Shown here: positions 22,124 to 34,483 of the stretch, piece after piece
How positions within the stretch are numbered: position 1 is the stretch's first letter
How the letters are laid out: each line of letters begins with the position of its first letter
NCBI GenBank assembly: GCA_947311845.1
Contig: CAMZMU010000052.1
Span: 133,825,169 to 133,889,168, forward strand
Direction: 5' to 3'
Origin: Poa pratensis
Taxonomy: Eukaryota; Streptophyta; Magnoliopsida; Poales; Poaceae
Length of the DNA: 64,000 nt
Notes under the pieces: generated by a model
Databases searched by the model: none
The model's input: only the letters and a program-made list of their open reading frames with translations
Told to the model about the DNA's origin: nothing
Made by a program: the position numbers and the translations under genes

Positions 22124-25100
22124 GTTTTGCTCTCCCACTGCATGACTTTGTTTGTGGTCTTTTGTACGCCTACGGGGTGCAAATCCACGATTTCACCCCG
22201 CACGGGATTATGCACATAGCGTGTTTTATCATGCTCTGTGAATGTTTCCTGGGGGTTTCCCCTAGCTGGGCACTATGGAAGTCGATCTTCCTCGTGCGTC
22301 CCAATGTGGGAGGTGGCCGCACTTACCCTGTGGGCGGATTTGGGATCCATGTGCGAGGCGACACCAAGTACTTCGACCTGAAGCCAGTCGACTCCGCGCA
22401 AGGATGGAGGAAGGGATGGTTCTACGTCTGCGTCGAGCCAGGAAACGTGCTCGCCTTTTCGACTGGCCGGGCACTCGCGAAGACCAAGGCATGGGCTCAT
22501 CCTCTGTCGACTGCAGAGCGCAAGGAGGCAGCTCCCCTTTTGAGTCGCGTTGCTGGCATGCTAGACACCGTCACGGGTGTGCATCTGATGGCCACATTCA
22601 TCAAGCGGCGAGTGTGGCCTCTGCGTGCCCGTGCCCACCCGATGTGGCAATATGAGGGCGCACTCGACACAAGCCGGATGAGCCCAGAGGAGCTATCAAG
22701 GAATGAGCTGATGACCCATATAAGGTCCATCACCAGCATCAAGATTTCCGAGCCTTGCAATGTTGATTGCCCAGTCACCCCATACAGAGCTGACAATACT
22801 TTGCCTGAGGTAAATGTACCTTCTTCTTGCTTATGCGTTTTGAATTTTTGCCATCCGCTACCTTTGACATCTGTAGTTTTTGGATATGTTGATATTTGTA
22901 TGTGAAGGGCCACTCGAGCGCTTCCACTCTTCCTCCTCTACCAGAGACTGGCCCTACTTTTGAAGTGGAGCTACAAGAAGAAAAACCGAAGGCACTCGAG
23001 TCTCCTCTCCCTTCTGCCAATACTTCCAATGCCGAAGAAGTCAAAGAAGAAGAGGTTGACAAGGTGCAATAAGACGATGCGTCGCAACCCGAAGCTCATG
23101 CTGCTGTTACCAAGCGTCGGCGCCTGGTGAAAGGTGCGACTCCAACCGCGAGCTCGAACTCGAGGACGGGTGATGTGAAAGATGATGGGGACTCTGGTGT
23201 TTCGCCTCGAGCCGCTCCCCTGCACATATCCCCTCTGGCTTCTTGTCCTCCACCTGAGTCGAGTGGGGCTCTTTCTTTTGGAGGCCCAGTTTATGATGAA
23301 CCCGACACTGATGAGGATGAGCCAACCAGGTACACTTTTGGACTTATGCTCCAATTATCTTTTTTATGGCATTTTCCTTATACTGCCGTCGGTTGCTATT
23401 CGTAGCGCTGGGAACAGGGAAACTCCTACTCCAGCTGTGAAAGTGGCGACTCCAGAAGCTCCGAAGTTTACACCCAAGGTTGCCCCATCCACTGCCGTGA
23501 TTACCACCGGCGAGGTAGGCAATGCGTCGAGCGCCATAGCTCCGGATGTCGAGAAGTCTGCTCCAGAAGATGCACCCTGGACTGACCACGTAAGTATTTT
23601 GTTTGCCAAATTTTTGAACTTTAGGTCTATTTTGCTCGACTGAGACTCCTTTTGTTATGTTTCGCAGTCCTTCTTCCGCACCATGGTGGAGTCAGGGTAG
23701 ACTTTTTTCCAGATGGAGCAAGAGAGAAATACTCTACGCTCGGATGTGGTGCGGCTCACTCGTAAGTGATTTTTTCTTTGCTGTAGCTGAAGCTCTTTTT
23801 GTTCTGTTTTAAATTTTGTCGACCTTGATGTATGCCCGCTGGATCCAGGTGAGAAAGTATCAGCCGAGGATCGAGTGAAAGAGCTTGAGGAAGCACTTGC
23901 CACTCGAGAGGTTGAGATGAAAAAGACTCAAGACTCCTTTGCTTTACGCGAGAGGGAGCATGCTGAGCGACTCTCGAGCCTTGCTCGTGTTGTGAGAGGT
24001 TAGTGAGAAACGTCCTTTTTGTTTCTTCTTCTTCTTCTGAGATGCTTGAATATTGTATATAAGAGTTTGCTACTCATTTTGAATTTTGAAGGAGCGATTG
24101 GCGCGCCAGCACCTGCAGACGTGGCGGGTGACAATCCGTCATTCGACCATGCGATGGGAGACTTGGACGCGATGGTTGAACAAGCGAAGGAGACACTCGC
24201 CAAGTCTGCGAGTACTCTTGGTACTGTACACAAGGAAGTCTTCCCATCCGCTGAGGTTCCGTCAACTGCAGATCAGTTCGCCAACACCTTCGGCCCAGGG
24301 ACTTCAACTATGGCAAGCTTCGCTCGCACCCTCACGGTACGCGGCTTAGAGTCCACCCTCAAGCTCCTTATGGGTCATGGAATAGAGGGTGACTTCGAGG
24401 CGGCTTTATATGATTTTCCCCGGAGGCCAGATGGGAAGCTGGTCTCCCTGAAGCGTGTGAGCGAGCTAGCCAATCGACTGGCTAATATTTGTATTTCCAC
24501 CATGGAGCGTCGAGCAGCTGAGCTCGTCGCTCGTGCCCGTAGGGCTAGGTCGGAGTCTACTTCCCAAGTTTAGGCTAGCCGACCTTTTTTATGAACTTGT
24601 AATTATGCTTGACAATCACACTCATGTGTGTGCTTTTGCAACAATGAATGCCGTTGTCTATTATGTTATTTGCCCAAGATGCTGTATGTTGTTTTTGTCG
24701 TAGCTTTATGAACTGGATTCCTTCCTTTGTTTTGAAATTTTTGCTGTACTTCTGCTATGACCAGCCACAGGAGCTCACTACTTCGGGTGGTCCTAGGCAG
24801 CCTCGCCTCGCTACACGATCTCGAGGTCGGGCGCCCAATGACACTGCTGTGATGAAGTTTATGAAAAGTCCGCTGGTGAAGCTGGAGCAAGAACTAAAGA
24901 GTGCTCAGAATGAACTGGACAGGCTCAGAGCGACACCAGCTTTAGCCACCCAACGAGAAGACTATGTGCTTGGAGAGATGGAGCTTATAAACAGGCAACT
25001 CGACTGTGAGTATGATCCTTTGCGCTGTTTTATAAATGCTGTCACCTATTGTTACCTAGCTGATTTGTACTTTGCAGGTTTCGTTCCTGACTTCCAAGCC

Positions 25101-25574
25101 GAGCAAGAACGTATTGAGCAACGCTTGAATGATGTTGCCGACAACCCTACGACTGGTCATCATCATTTTTGGCTTGATACGTTTCGAGCTGGCAAACTCG
25201 CTACCCTGAAGGATCGAGTGTGGCGGAAAGCCCTTTTGCTTGAGACATGCAGGACTGCATTTATTCGTATCAACCAGACCTTGTTTCCAACTGGGCCCCA
25301 ACCTCAAGGGATTCATGCATTGGTTGATCTTTTTCGCCAGTCAAGCCCGCTCCGCGAAGTATTGACCCAAAAGCTTGTGCTTGGTGCCAATGCGGTAATG
25401 GCGTATGTGCGGAGTCGACGACCAAACCTTGTGCTTCCTACACCCACCGTTGGAGTGGTTTTATCCCAGGAAGATCTGGAGGGCACAAGGGCTTATGCAG
25501 AGCTGCTAATCGAGCGTTGCCATGCTCAACTTATGGGTCCTATTTTGCCTGTTAAGGACAAACTTGTAGACTAG
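22124..25574 (+). pseudogene. Antisense accessory ORF of the Tat-like element (Transposase_28-like)
   Basis: Plus strand, opposite to pol. The first exon (about 22124-22810) reads LLYAYGVQIHDFTP, then HIACFIMLCECFLGVSPSW and a GWFYVCVEP block. This is the pattern of the 'putative gypsy type transposon' domain common in grass genomes (Pfam Transposase_28). Later parts are Ser/Pro/Glu-rich, then helical and coiled-coil-like (LVKLEQELKSAQNELDRL near 24865), ending with LKDRVWRKALLLETCRTAF and the terminal region to 25574. Frame continuity needs introns: 22811-22906, 23331-23405, 23590-23667, and one near 25006-25077 between QLDC and GFVPDFQAEQ, plus others near 23765-23848 and 24001-24090. In-frame TAA at about 23071 and TAG at about 23697 break it. 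The N-terminus is missing at the LTR junction. The function of this family is not established. Confidence 0.7.
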
Positions 25575-25604
25575 GAATTTTTGTGTATGTGTTGTTCTGT
25601 ACAG

Positions 25605-25925
25605 GGAAAGCCCCCGAGTATGACTGTGTTATTTGTACATATTATGAGTAATCATGTTTTTGCAGCCCCCGAGTCCATCGAGTGGGGTTGTATGTAATGA
25701 TTGACTTTGTAATCTTATGAATATCCAGCCCCCGAGTCCGTCGAGTGGGGTTGTATGAAGTACTTTTATGACTCAGCCCCCGAGTATTCGGGTGTGGCTT
25801 AGTTTGTTACAGTTGTATGAGATAACTTTTTATGATACAACCCCCGAGTGATCGGGTGTGGCTGATATGTTTTTCGAAACATAATATTTGTGATCCATTA
25901 CTCGAGTGTTCGAGTGGGGCAAAGT
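25605..25925. repeat. Array of CCCCCGAGT...CGAGTGGGG units between convergent ORF ends
   Basis: Five to six imperfect units (starting near 25609, 25663, 25727, 25775, 25839 and 25898), each with a cccccgagt block and mostly a tcgagtggggttgtatg or tcgggtgtggct block. The spacing is roughly 50-65 bp. The array lies between the stop of the antisense ORF and the end of integrase. Confidence 0.7.
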
Positions 25926-26103
25926 AAAATATGCAAAGGAAATATGGAGGAACATTATATTTATTTCAACTTTTGTATTTGACCAGCAAGCCGCCTCATT
26001 AAAACCCTTCCAGTCCCCTCAGGTACCCTGGTAAGGGAAAGAGTGCGTCTGAAACCTGCTGGTCTTTTGACATTATGCGCTATTACATGGGCAACTGAGA
26101 AGA

Positions 26104-27012
26104 CTAAACATAGAAGCGACGCAGGTGCGCCACATTCCATGGATTATGTGATAGCTCTCCTGTCTTCGTGTGCTTCAGGCGGTAGGCTCCGCCACCAATG
26201 ACTTCTGTAATGATGAAGGGTCCTTCCCATGGGGAAGCGAGCTTGTGCACCTTCTTCTGCTTCAGTTGAAGTACTAGTTCACCCACCATAAAAGATCTTG
26301 TACGCAGTCGACGACTATGATAGTTGCGGAGGTCCTGCTGGTAAACAGCTGTGCGGTCGTCCTCGTTGTATGCTTCAACTCTGGGTACATTGAATTTTAC
26401 GTCGGATGGCAGTATTGCCTCTGCACCGTACACCATAAAAAATGGTGTGAATTGTGTCGAAGCGTTTGGGGTTGTGCGTGAGCTCCAGAGCACCGACGGG
26501 AGTTCTTCAACCCAATCACCCGCGGCCCTTTTGAGTGGCATCAGGAGACGTTTCTTGATACCGCTGCACACGAGCCCATTGGCCTTTTCGACTTGACCAT
26601 TGGATTGCGGGTGCCCAACGGATGCGTAGTTGAGCTGGATGTCCTGTTCCTTGCAGAAGGAGCGAAATTCTTCAGTCGTGAAGTTTTTGCCGTTGTCGGT
26701 GATGATGCTGCTTGGGACTCCGCAGCGATACATGATGGATTTTATGAAGTTAACTGCTGTAGAAGCAGTCGAGCTTGTGATAGGGACTGCTTCAATCCAC
26801 TTTGTGAATTTGTCGACTGCCACCAGTAGGTGTGTATGCCTTCCATGTGAGGATTTTTTGAGTGGTCCAACCATGTCAAGGCCCCATTGACCGAAAGGCC
26901 AGGCCAATGGTATTGTCTTCAATGCTGATGCAGGTGCGTGCGGTTTTTTGGCAAATTTCTGACAACCGATGCACTTTTTGACTATATCCTCCGCGTCCTT
27001 TAACGTTGTAGG
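26104..27012 (-). pseudogene. Tat-like integrase
   Basis: The minus-strand frame contains the tail of the HHCC zinc-binding region (CIGCQKFAKK), then WGLDMVGPL (first catalytic Asp), SIITDNGKNF (second Asp) and HPQSNGQVEKAN (catalytic Glu). A C-terminal DNA-binding region with SPWEGPFIITEV follows, ending PWNVAHLRRFYV and a stop at 26104. The catalytic core is intact. The frame is separated from RNase H only by a TGA at 27013-27015, where related elements have Trp (GFYWP). Confidence 0.85.
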
Positions 27013-28007
27013 TCAGTAAAACCCTGCTCGAAAGGCTTTGGCTACGAGTGATCGACTGCTGGCATGGTGCCCGCAAGTACCTACATGAATATCTCGTAGT
27101 ATAGCTATGTCGTCCTCGAATGCAATGCATCTTTGGAACATACCTGATATGCTGCGTTTGTACAGCTCACCGTTGATGATGGTGTATGCTTTTGATCGTT
27201 GAGTAACGCGTCGTGACTCGGTTATGTCTTCAGGTAGCTCGTTGCGGAGCATGTATGCCAGGAAAGGTTGAGTCCAGGTTGGCTCAACGAGGAGTACTTC
27301 GACTGGTCGATCCTCTGTGCTAGGTGCTTTGTCTTTGGCTGTAGCAGTCGATGAAGGAGATGGTCGCTTTTGCTTGATGGACCTATGCTCAATCCGCTCG
27401 AGGAAGACGCCGGGCGGTACTTGCGCTCCTGTGGAGCCGATGTTGGCAAGCATGTTTGCTTCTTTGTTGCTCTCTCTCCCAATATGCCGCAGCTCGCAGC
27501 CATCGAAGCTGCCCTCCATAACGTTGTAGAGGTCACGGTAGGCGATCATGTTGTCTGCTATAGCATCACAGGCCTTCATTGTTTGCTGCACAACCAGGTT
27601 AGAATCACCATAAATCATTAGTCGAGTGCACGCTAAGGCTTTGGCCATGCGCATGCCATGGATCAGGGCCTCGTACTCAGCCTCGTTGTTTGATGGGAAC
27701 TCGAAGTCCATCTGTAAGACGTAGGGAAGCTTGTCGCCTTTTGGTGAGATGAGTATGACACCTGCTCCGGCACCCTCGTTCTTTTGGATCCATCGAAGTA
27801 CATGGTCCAGGAGTTGGATACGTTCGGTACTCCTGGTAATTGAGCTTCGATCCACTCGGTTGTGAAATCAGGTAGAACTTGTGCTTTGATGGCCTTCGGG
27901 TGTTCGTACTTAATATCCCTTGGTCCTAGCTCGATGAGCCATTTTGCGACTCTTCCCGTTGCGTTGGGGTTTGTGAGGATGTCACCGATTGCCGATTTGT
28001 TGATCAC
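27013..28007 (-). pseudogene. Tat-like RNase H and linker
   Basis: Two overlapping minus-strand frames carry the RNase H domain. An N-terminal piece has MYFDGSK (about 27800, active-site Asp), then a frameshift near 27785. The second frame continues with GAGAGVILISPKGD, NNEAEYEALIHGM (active-site Glu), YGDSNLVVQQ (Asp) and the RESNKEAN-LAN tail. A linker of about 100 residues leads to the start of the integrase zinc region (HVGTCGHHASSRSL). All expected catalytic motifs can be found, but not in one frame. Confidence 0.8.
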
Positions 28008-28019
28008 GGTTATCGGGTG

Positions 28020-29183
28020 CTATGTGAAGTAGTGCGTCAGCTTCCTGGAGGTCATGAATACGGCGTATGCCAGCTTCTGATAATGCGGGTACCGCTGTTT
28101 TGATATGGAGAGGACATCGCTCACGTAGTAGACTGGTCTCTGTATGCTTTGGGCGTGTCCTTCTTCCCTTCGTTCGACCACCAGTACAGTACTCACCACT
28201 CGATTGGTGGCCGAGATGTATAGATATAGCGGCTCACGCTCCCGTGGTGCAACCAGGATCGGAGGTCTTGTGAGTATTCGCTTGAGGTCGATGAAGGCTG
28301 TCTCAGCTTCTGCTGTCCACTCGAATTTGTCGGCTTTCTTCATCAGCTGATAGAGTGGAAGCGCCTTTTCGCCTAGTTTGCTGATGAATCGACTGAGTGC
28401 CGCCACTCGACCAGCGAGTTTTTGTACGACGTGAAGCTTTGTGGGCCTTTCCATTGTGAGGATGGCTTGTATCTTCTTCGGGTCTGCCTCGATTCCACGA
28501 GCTGAGACTAAGTAACCCAAGAATTACCCGGCTGGAACACCGAACGTGCACTTCTTGGGGTTGAGCTTGATATGAAAACGCTTGAGGTTCGCAAATGTCT
28601 CCCGCAGATCTGCGAGGAGCATGTCTTCATCTTTTGTTTTGATCACTATGTCGTCGACGTAGACCTGGACATTGCGTCCGATTTGCTCCTTGAGGCAGTT
28701 TTGCATCATACGCTGGTACGTTGCACCTGCGTTCTTGAGCCCGAAGGGCATTGTGGTATAGCAGTAGACCCCGAGTGGGGTTATGAAAGCCGTTTTCTCT
28801 TCGTCTTCCTTCTTCATCCTTATCTGGTGGTACCCCGAGTACGCGTCCAGGAAGGACAGTCGAGCGCACCGAGCGGTAGAGTCGATGATCTGGTCGATTC
28901 ACGGCAACGGGAAGTGATCCTTTGGACATCATTTATTAAGAGCGGTGAAGTCCACGCATATCCGCAGGATGTCAGAATTCTTTTTTTCCACTAGAACGGG
29001 GTTGGCTACCCAATCTGACTTTTTGATTTCTCGGATGAACTTTGGAGCAAGTAATCTGTCGACTTCTGCTTCTATGGCGTCTCTTTTGGTGCCTGAGACG
29101 CGGCGCATTGTTTGTTTGACTGGCTTGGCTCCTGGAAAGATTTGTAGGGAGTGCTCGGCGAATTCCCTGTGAATACCTGGCAT
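28020..29183 (-). pseudogene. Tat-like reverse transcriptase
   Basis: Broken into at least three minus-strand frames. They are FIREIKKSDWVANPVLVEKK (28929-29183), the palm with LGVYCYTTMPFGLKNAGATY and the YVDD active site at 28650-28661, and the thumb/connection region from MGYLVSARGIEADP (28520) to KLTHYFT. Frame breaks lie near 28930-28820 and 28523. The YVDD motif itself is intact. Confidence 0.85.
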
Positions 29184-29257
29184 GTCAGCTGGACACCATG
29201 CAAATATTTCCCAGTTCTCACAGAAGAATTAGACGAGCGCGCCTTCCTATACAGGAG

Positions 29258-29846
29258 TTAGACTCGACGACACATTGACTGTCTTTGATGGATCAGTCGG
29301 GTGCACCTGATGTGTCCTTGTGTTGTTTGTTGCGCTAAATGCTCTGGCAAGAGTGTTCGGTCGTTGGAGAGCGCCAGATTGGCAAACGATTGCTCCATCC
29401 CTAACATCTCCGAGATTTTGCTGAAGTCGCGGTCGCACGCGTCTGATCTTTGGAAGTTTCCATTGATTGTGATGACTCCTTTGGGTCCCGGCATCTTCAT
29501 CTTGAGGTAGGCGTAGTGTGGTACTGCCATGAACCGAGCGAACGTTGGACGTCCAAGTATGGCATGATATTGCGATTTTCAGTTGACGACATCGAACTCA
29601 ATCGACTCCGTCCTGAAGTGGCTTGGGTCTCCAAATGTAACGTCGAGTTGTATTGTTTCTTCCGGGAGTATAGCTTTACCTGGAACGATACCATGGAAAG
29701 TGTTTGTGGACTTTGGCAAATTTTCGACTGACTTGTTCATTTTGCAGAGTGTGTCCGTGAAGATGATGTTGATGCCGCTCCCTCCATCCATGAAGACCTT
29801 GGACATGGCGTATCCACCAATTTGAGCGTCGAGTACCAAGGCTGCG
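29258..29846 (-). pseudogene. Tat-like aspartic protease region
   Basis: Two minus-strand frames. The first has LVLDAQIGGYAMSKVF and the protease motif DGGSGINI (about 29767-29790) with flap-side sequence. The second has the post-protease block VPHYAYLKMKMPGPKGVITI and SDACDRDFSKISE. The upstream end is the solo LTR at 29847. The reading frame shifts near 29580, where a stop follows the SIEFDVVN segment. Confidence 0.8.
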
Positions 29847-31156
29847 TGATACGTCTCCAACGTATCTATAATTTCTGATGTTCCATGCTCATATTATGCC
29901 ATTTGCTACATGTTTTACATACACTTTATATCATTTTTATGCATTTTCCCGGACTAACCTATTAACAAGATGCCACAGTGCCAGTTCCTGTTTTCTGCTG
30001 TTTTTCTGTTCCAGATAATTACTTAAGGAAATATTCTCGGAATTGGACGAAACAAGGACCCAACCTCCTATTTTTCCCGACACGTCAACGGAGTCTAAAG
30101 CAGAGAAGGAGGAGAGCCACGAGCCAACCACACCATGTGGTGGCGCGGTCTCCCCTCTGGCCGCGCCTCCCTAGGGTGAGGAGCCCACGGGCGCCTCCAG
30201 CCGCCGCCCTTTCGCCTATATATTGCCCCCGACGCGAAAACCCTAAAAAAACAGACATATTCCACGAAGAGTTCCGCAGCGCCGCCGCCATCGAAGACAA
30301 GTTTCGGGGGACAGAAGTCTCTGTTCCGGCACCTTGCAGGGACGGGGAAGTGCCCCCGGAGCCATCTCCATCGACTCCACCGCCATCTTCATCGCCGTTG
30401 CTGACTCCCATGATGAGGAGGGAGTAGTTCTCCCCCGAGGATGAGGGCTCTACCGGTAGGTATGTGGTTTATCTCTCTCTCCCATGGTTTGATCTTTATG
30501 TGATCATGAGCTTTGTAATCTAGTTGAATAAGTAGTTGTTACTCTTATTCTATTATGCCACTCTAGAGGTTACTTTAATATGAACTCCGGAGTCACTCTC
30601 CACGGTGTGAAGGTGACGGTGTGCGCATCGTGTGTGACTCCTTTATGACGTTGTGGCGTTTGTTTACTCAGACTTTGAGGTGTGCTTTTATAGCCCTACG
30701 CAATGAATGGTGTTCGTTATCCGACAAGAGAGTGTTTGAGAGTAGCATTTATTTATTCAATTATGAGGTCATTGTTGAGAGTGTCCACTAGTGAAAGTAT
30801 GATCCCTAGGCCTTGTGTTCTAAGCATTGAAACACCGTTTACAACAAGTTCTTCTACATGTTTGCTTGCTGCCATTTTTATTTCAGATTGCAATTACTAC
30901 TTATAATCATCCATATTACTTGTATTTCACTATCTCTTCACCGAACTAGTGCACCTATACACCTGACAAGTGTATTGGGTGTGTTGGGGACACAAGAGAC
31001 TTCTTGTATCTTAATTGCAGGGTTGCTTGAGAGGGATATATTTGACCTCTACCTCCCTGAGTTCGATAAACCTTGGGTGATTCACTTAAGGAAACTTGCT
31101 GCTGTTCTACAAACCTCTGCTCTTGGAGGCCCAACACTGTCTACAAGAATAGAAGC
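29847..31156 (+). mobile_element. Solo LTR, TGATACGTCTCCAACG family (Athila-like)
   Basis: It starts tgatacgtctccaacg and ends near ctacaagaatagaagc. Near-matching flanks ctgcg (29842-29846) and gtgcg (31157-31161) suggest a mutated 5-bp target duplication. This LTR type is very abundant in Triticeae. It splits the host element between gag and protease; short ORFs inside it are not genes. The TATA region cctatatatt lies near 30214. Confidence 0.8.
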
Positions 31157-32740
31157 GTGCGTAGACATCACTGCGTGCCCTGGTCGATATACTGCGGGCG
31201 GGTGGTCTTCGCGACTGAAGCTAATCACAGTCTCTGATCCTCTCAGGAAGTCTGGCACGGCTGGAGGTGCCATGACTGCCATGTTGACCTGTCGAGTGTG
31301 TAATTTTTGCTGCCTGTTGGAAGGCCGGCCTTTCTGAATCATGTTCATCTGCCCGTGAGTCTGGGGATATGAGTTCTCTTGCACCTGCGGCGTGTGATGT
31401 ATGGCCCCTGCTATGTGTCCTCCTATGTTCTGTTGTGGTGGAGCTAGGAGTGCTGGGGCTGGTTGAGCCTGTGGTACGGGTGCAGGGGCTGGCTGAACGC
31501 GTGCAGGGCTTGCCTGTTTGAGTATCATCATGTAGTCAACCGCCAGTAGGTCAAATTCCCTGCAATTCCGTAGCGAGTGGTTGGAGCATAGTCGTCCATC
31601 TTCTCCTTTGAATAAGTGGAGCCTGCAATCATCATCCATCTTTTCTTCGATTGACCGATCTGCCTTAGGGTCTGGGCGTTTGCGCCATTCTTGCCTTTTG
31701 TAGTTATCGCTTCGCTGCTGGCGATCTTGACTGTCGCGGCGATCATCGGAGCAACGGTCTCGACTGTCGCGGCGATCGTCGGGTCTGCTTTCGCTTTGTT
31801 CATGATTGTCGCGCGGTTGAGAGAATCCAGCCGCAACAAAGTTTAATCTGTCATCATCGTGGTAGCGATTTTTGCGCTTTCGCCTGCGATCGTCTCTGTA
31901 GTTATCCCGACGGTCTTGACTGCCACCCTCGTGGTTGTCGTGTGGAGAGGCTGGTCGAGAAGGTCGTATTGAATCTTCTCCATCTGCCCACTCAGTCGCC
32001 GTTTTCAAGAGCTGAGCCATGGATGTTGGCTTCTGCCGACCAAATGCTTCTGTGAAGTCCTTCCTTGCGATTCCTTGGGTGAAGGCGTCCATGGCCCTAT
32101 CTTCGGATATTGTGCCAACAGAGTTGCGGATGGTGGTCCATCGCCGTATGTATGATCTGAGTGTTTCATCAGGCCTTTGCACGCAGGTTCTTAGTTCTTC
32201 GAAGGTTTTTGGTCGCTCGCATAGAGGATGAAAGTACTTGATGAAATCATCCCTGAAGTGTTCCCATGAGTCGTATGAAGATGCGGGTAGCGCTTTGAGC
32301 CAATCGCGAGCTGTGCCTTCGAGCATGAGCTGTATGTACTGCATCGCATTTGTCGTTGAGCCGCGTTGGCATGCGACTGCCAGTCTGTAATCTTCTAACC
32401 AGCCTGATGGCTCTTGTTTGCAGTTGAATTTCGGTGTTGACGTTAACCCGAACTTTTTTGGCATCTAGGACTCGTGAATACGTCGAGTGAAGCATCGAGC
32501 CCCGCAGAGTCCGATATCACGCTCGGAGTCTGAGTCGCTGCTGTCAGATCTTCTAGATTTATGACTGCCGGATCGATGATGACCCGAATCCCTTCTCGCA
32601 CGATCCCTCCGAGGGTTGCAGCTGTTATGATCACGGTCTTCGCATCGCGAGTGAATTATGTCACGATCTCGAGTTCTCCCTGAAGGATGAACGACAGGCT
32701 GAAGCGCCTAGGCTGCGAGTGCGAGTGATTTTATTTGCTG
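31157..32740 (-). pseudogene. Tat-like gag, main part
   Basis: From MPKKFGLTSTPKFN (32464) the minus strand encodes a Retrotrans_gag domain: WLEDYRLAVACQRGS, AMQYIQLMLEGTARDWLKAL, DFIKYFHPLCERP, and the LRTCVQRPDETLRSYIRRW block. An Arg/Asp/Ser-rich basic stretch (RDNYRDDRRRKRKNR, DDRRDSRDR) and a C-terminal Pro/Gln region follow. CRLHLFKG plus CSNHSLRNCREF fits the degenerate zinc-knuckle area of this lineage. The upstream part of gag lies beyond the solo LTR at 32746-34478. The frame stays open into the LTR at 31156, so its last residues are not gag. Confidence 0.85.
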
Positions 32741-32745
32741 ACGAT

Positions 32746-34478
32746 TGATGCATGTAAAATGCATACATGAACTTTGCACTTTAATTGCTTCTTTTCCAAT
32801 CATATTTGCATCATATAAGGATTATATCAATGTTTTATTATGATTTTGGAAATATCTTAATGATTTCCTATTTTTATGGAATTAACCCTGCACAGGCAGA
32901 AAACCCTATTTCTTTCCTTTTAAGTTTCAGGGACCCAAACGTCGTCTAAATGATTTGCAAATTTACGGGCATCAATATTTGGAAGGAAGAAGACTTGTGG
33001 GCGAAGGAAGCAAACAAACGGAGGTCCGAGGACCAAAAGGGGGTGGCCCACGCGGCCACAGTACCTGGCCGCGTGGGGCCCACTCTTTTGGCCCTCGAGG
33101 CTCCGTTGCCGTCGATCTTTCCTCCACCGACTCCGTCTTGACCTAAAACTTCCTATAAAAAGAAGCCCCCGACGTTCTCTGGAAGGAGCGCCGCTGAAAC
33201 ACAGAAACACCGAAACGGAGATCAGGAGATGCAGATTGGAGGGAGAAAATTCCGGCGGGGCGCTGCCGGCGTTGTCTCCATCTTCTCCATCGACTTCTCC
33301 GCCGTCTCCATGATGAAGAGGGAGTAGTCCACCTCTGGACTATGGGTTTGTGGAAGTAACTTATGTATCTCTCCTCTCTCGAGCTTCACTAATTAGTACC
33401 GTATGAGCTGCTGAACATGATTACGGTCACCGTTGTAATACCTATGTGGTGGATCTTTTTATGAGTTAATATATGTTTGAGATTGCAATGTTTGTTTCAG
33501 TTATGAATATAGATGCATATTATGTACCCTGTTCTTGTCTACTTGTTTTAATCAAGCATGTTTATGAGAGCGTGTGTGGGGAAACGTGTGCATTAGTTGG
33601 AGTAACAGGGGGTGGCAAGTGCAGTGAACGTGAGAGAAAGTTCTGCGATCCACTTGGGTATTTCTACCTTACTTTGTTGCCTCACTAGGGATAAACTAAA
33701 ATACCATGCTACCGGAGATGTGGGTGTGACCATTGCCACTACTCCATGACTAGATCTAGCATGTTTTTATTTTCACTTCATGTCATGATACTTAAAGCTA
33801 TACTCTGAGTTATCTTAATTACCGAGGTGTTATGATTTAGTTCGCATCTTGGTGGAGTATAAGAGAGATTAATAACCAAAAGGTCTCTATGTTAGGACGT
33901 GATGCTCATATATCTAAGTAACTTGTTATCAAACTTTGTGTTGCAATCTCATATGTTAACTCTGTGTGTGTTCCATTGTCTGCCACTTCATAAAGAGATA
34001 GTGCATTTATGAAACCATGAACCCTTGTCCATTTTTAATCATAAGAAACACCTTTCCAACAACATATACCACTTTTCCATTTTCAGCCATATTAAAATCC
34101 GAAAATACAATAATACTTTTCATCTTGCATACATCATTAAAAAACCCAAAAATATCATTTACCATTGCATCCACCATCATTGCATATTTATTTCTTGTTT
34201 GCATTGCATAACCATCTTGATATCATTCTTACACCTTGTGCTTGACAACCACAGGTGAGGTTGAGGACCAAACCATTTAACTTTGTTTTGTAGGTAACCA
34301 AAAGAAGGATAAGAAGATATATCTTCACTACTGATTCCCCGAGAGTTCGATATTAAACCCTCGAGTCACCCTCGTGGGGAAAACACGTCTTCCACTTACT
34401 ACACACTCTGCACTTGGAGTCTCAACCTAATCCCGTTTACTTTTGCAGGTATCAAGTCCTTGCTCTTTGGGATCATCA
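32746..34478 (+). mobile_element. Complete solo LTR (Athila-like, 1733 bp)
   Basis: It starts TGATGCATGT and ends GGGATCATCA. A perfect target duplication acgat lies at 32741-32745 and 34479-34483. It is the same family as 12122-13840 but in the opposite orientation, and it interrupts gag of the Tat-like element. No internal region remains, so unequal or intra-element recombination removed it. Confidence 0.93.
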
Positions 34479-34483
34479 ACGAT

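Noticed and set aside
25605..25925. CRISPR-like array
   Set aside because: Units are imperfect, unequally spaced and inside a plant retrotransposon; no cas genes and wrong kind of genome.
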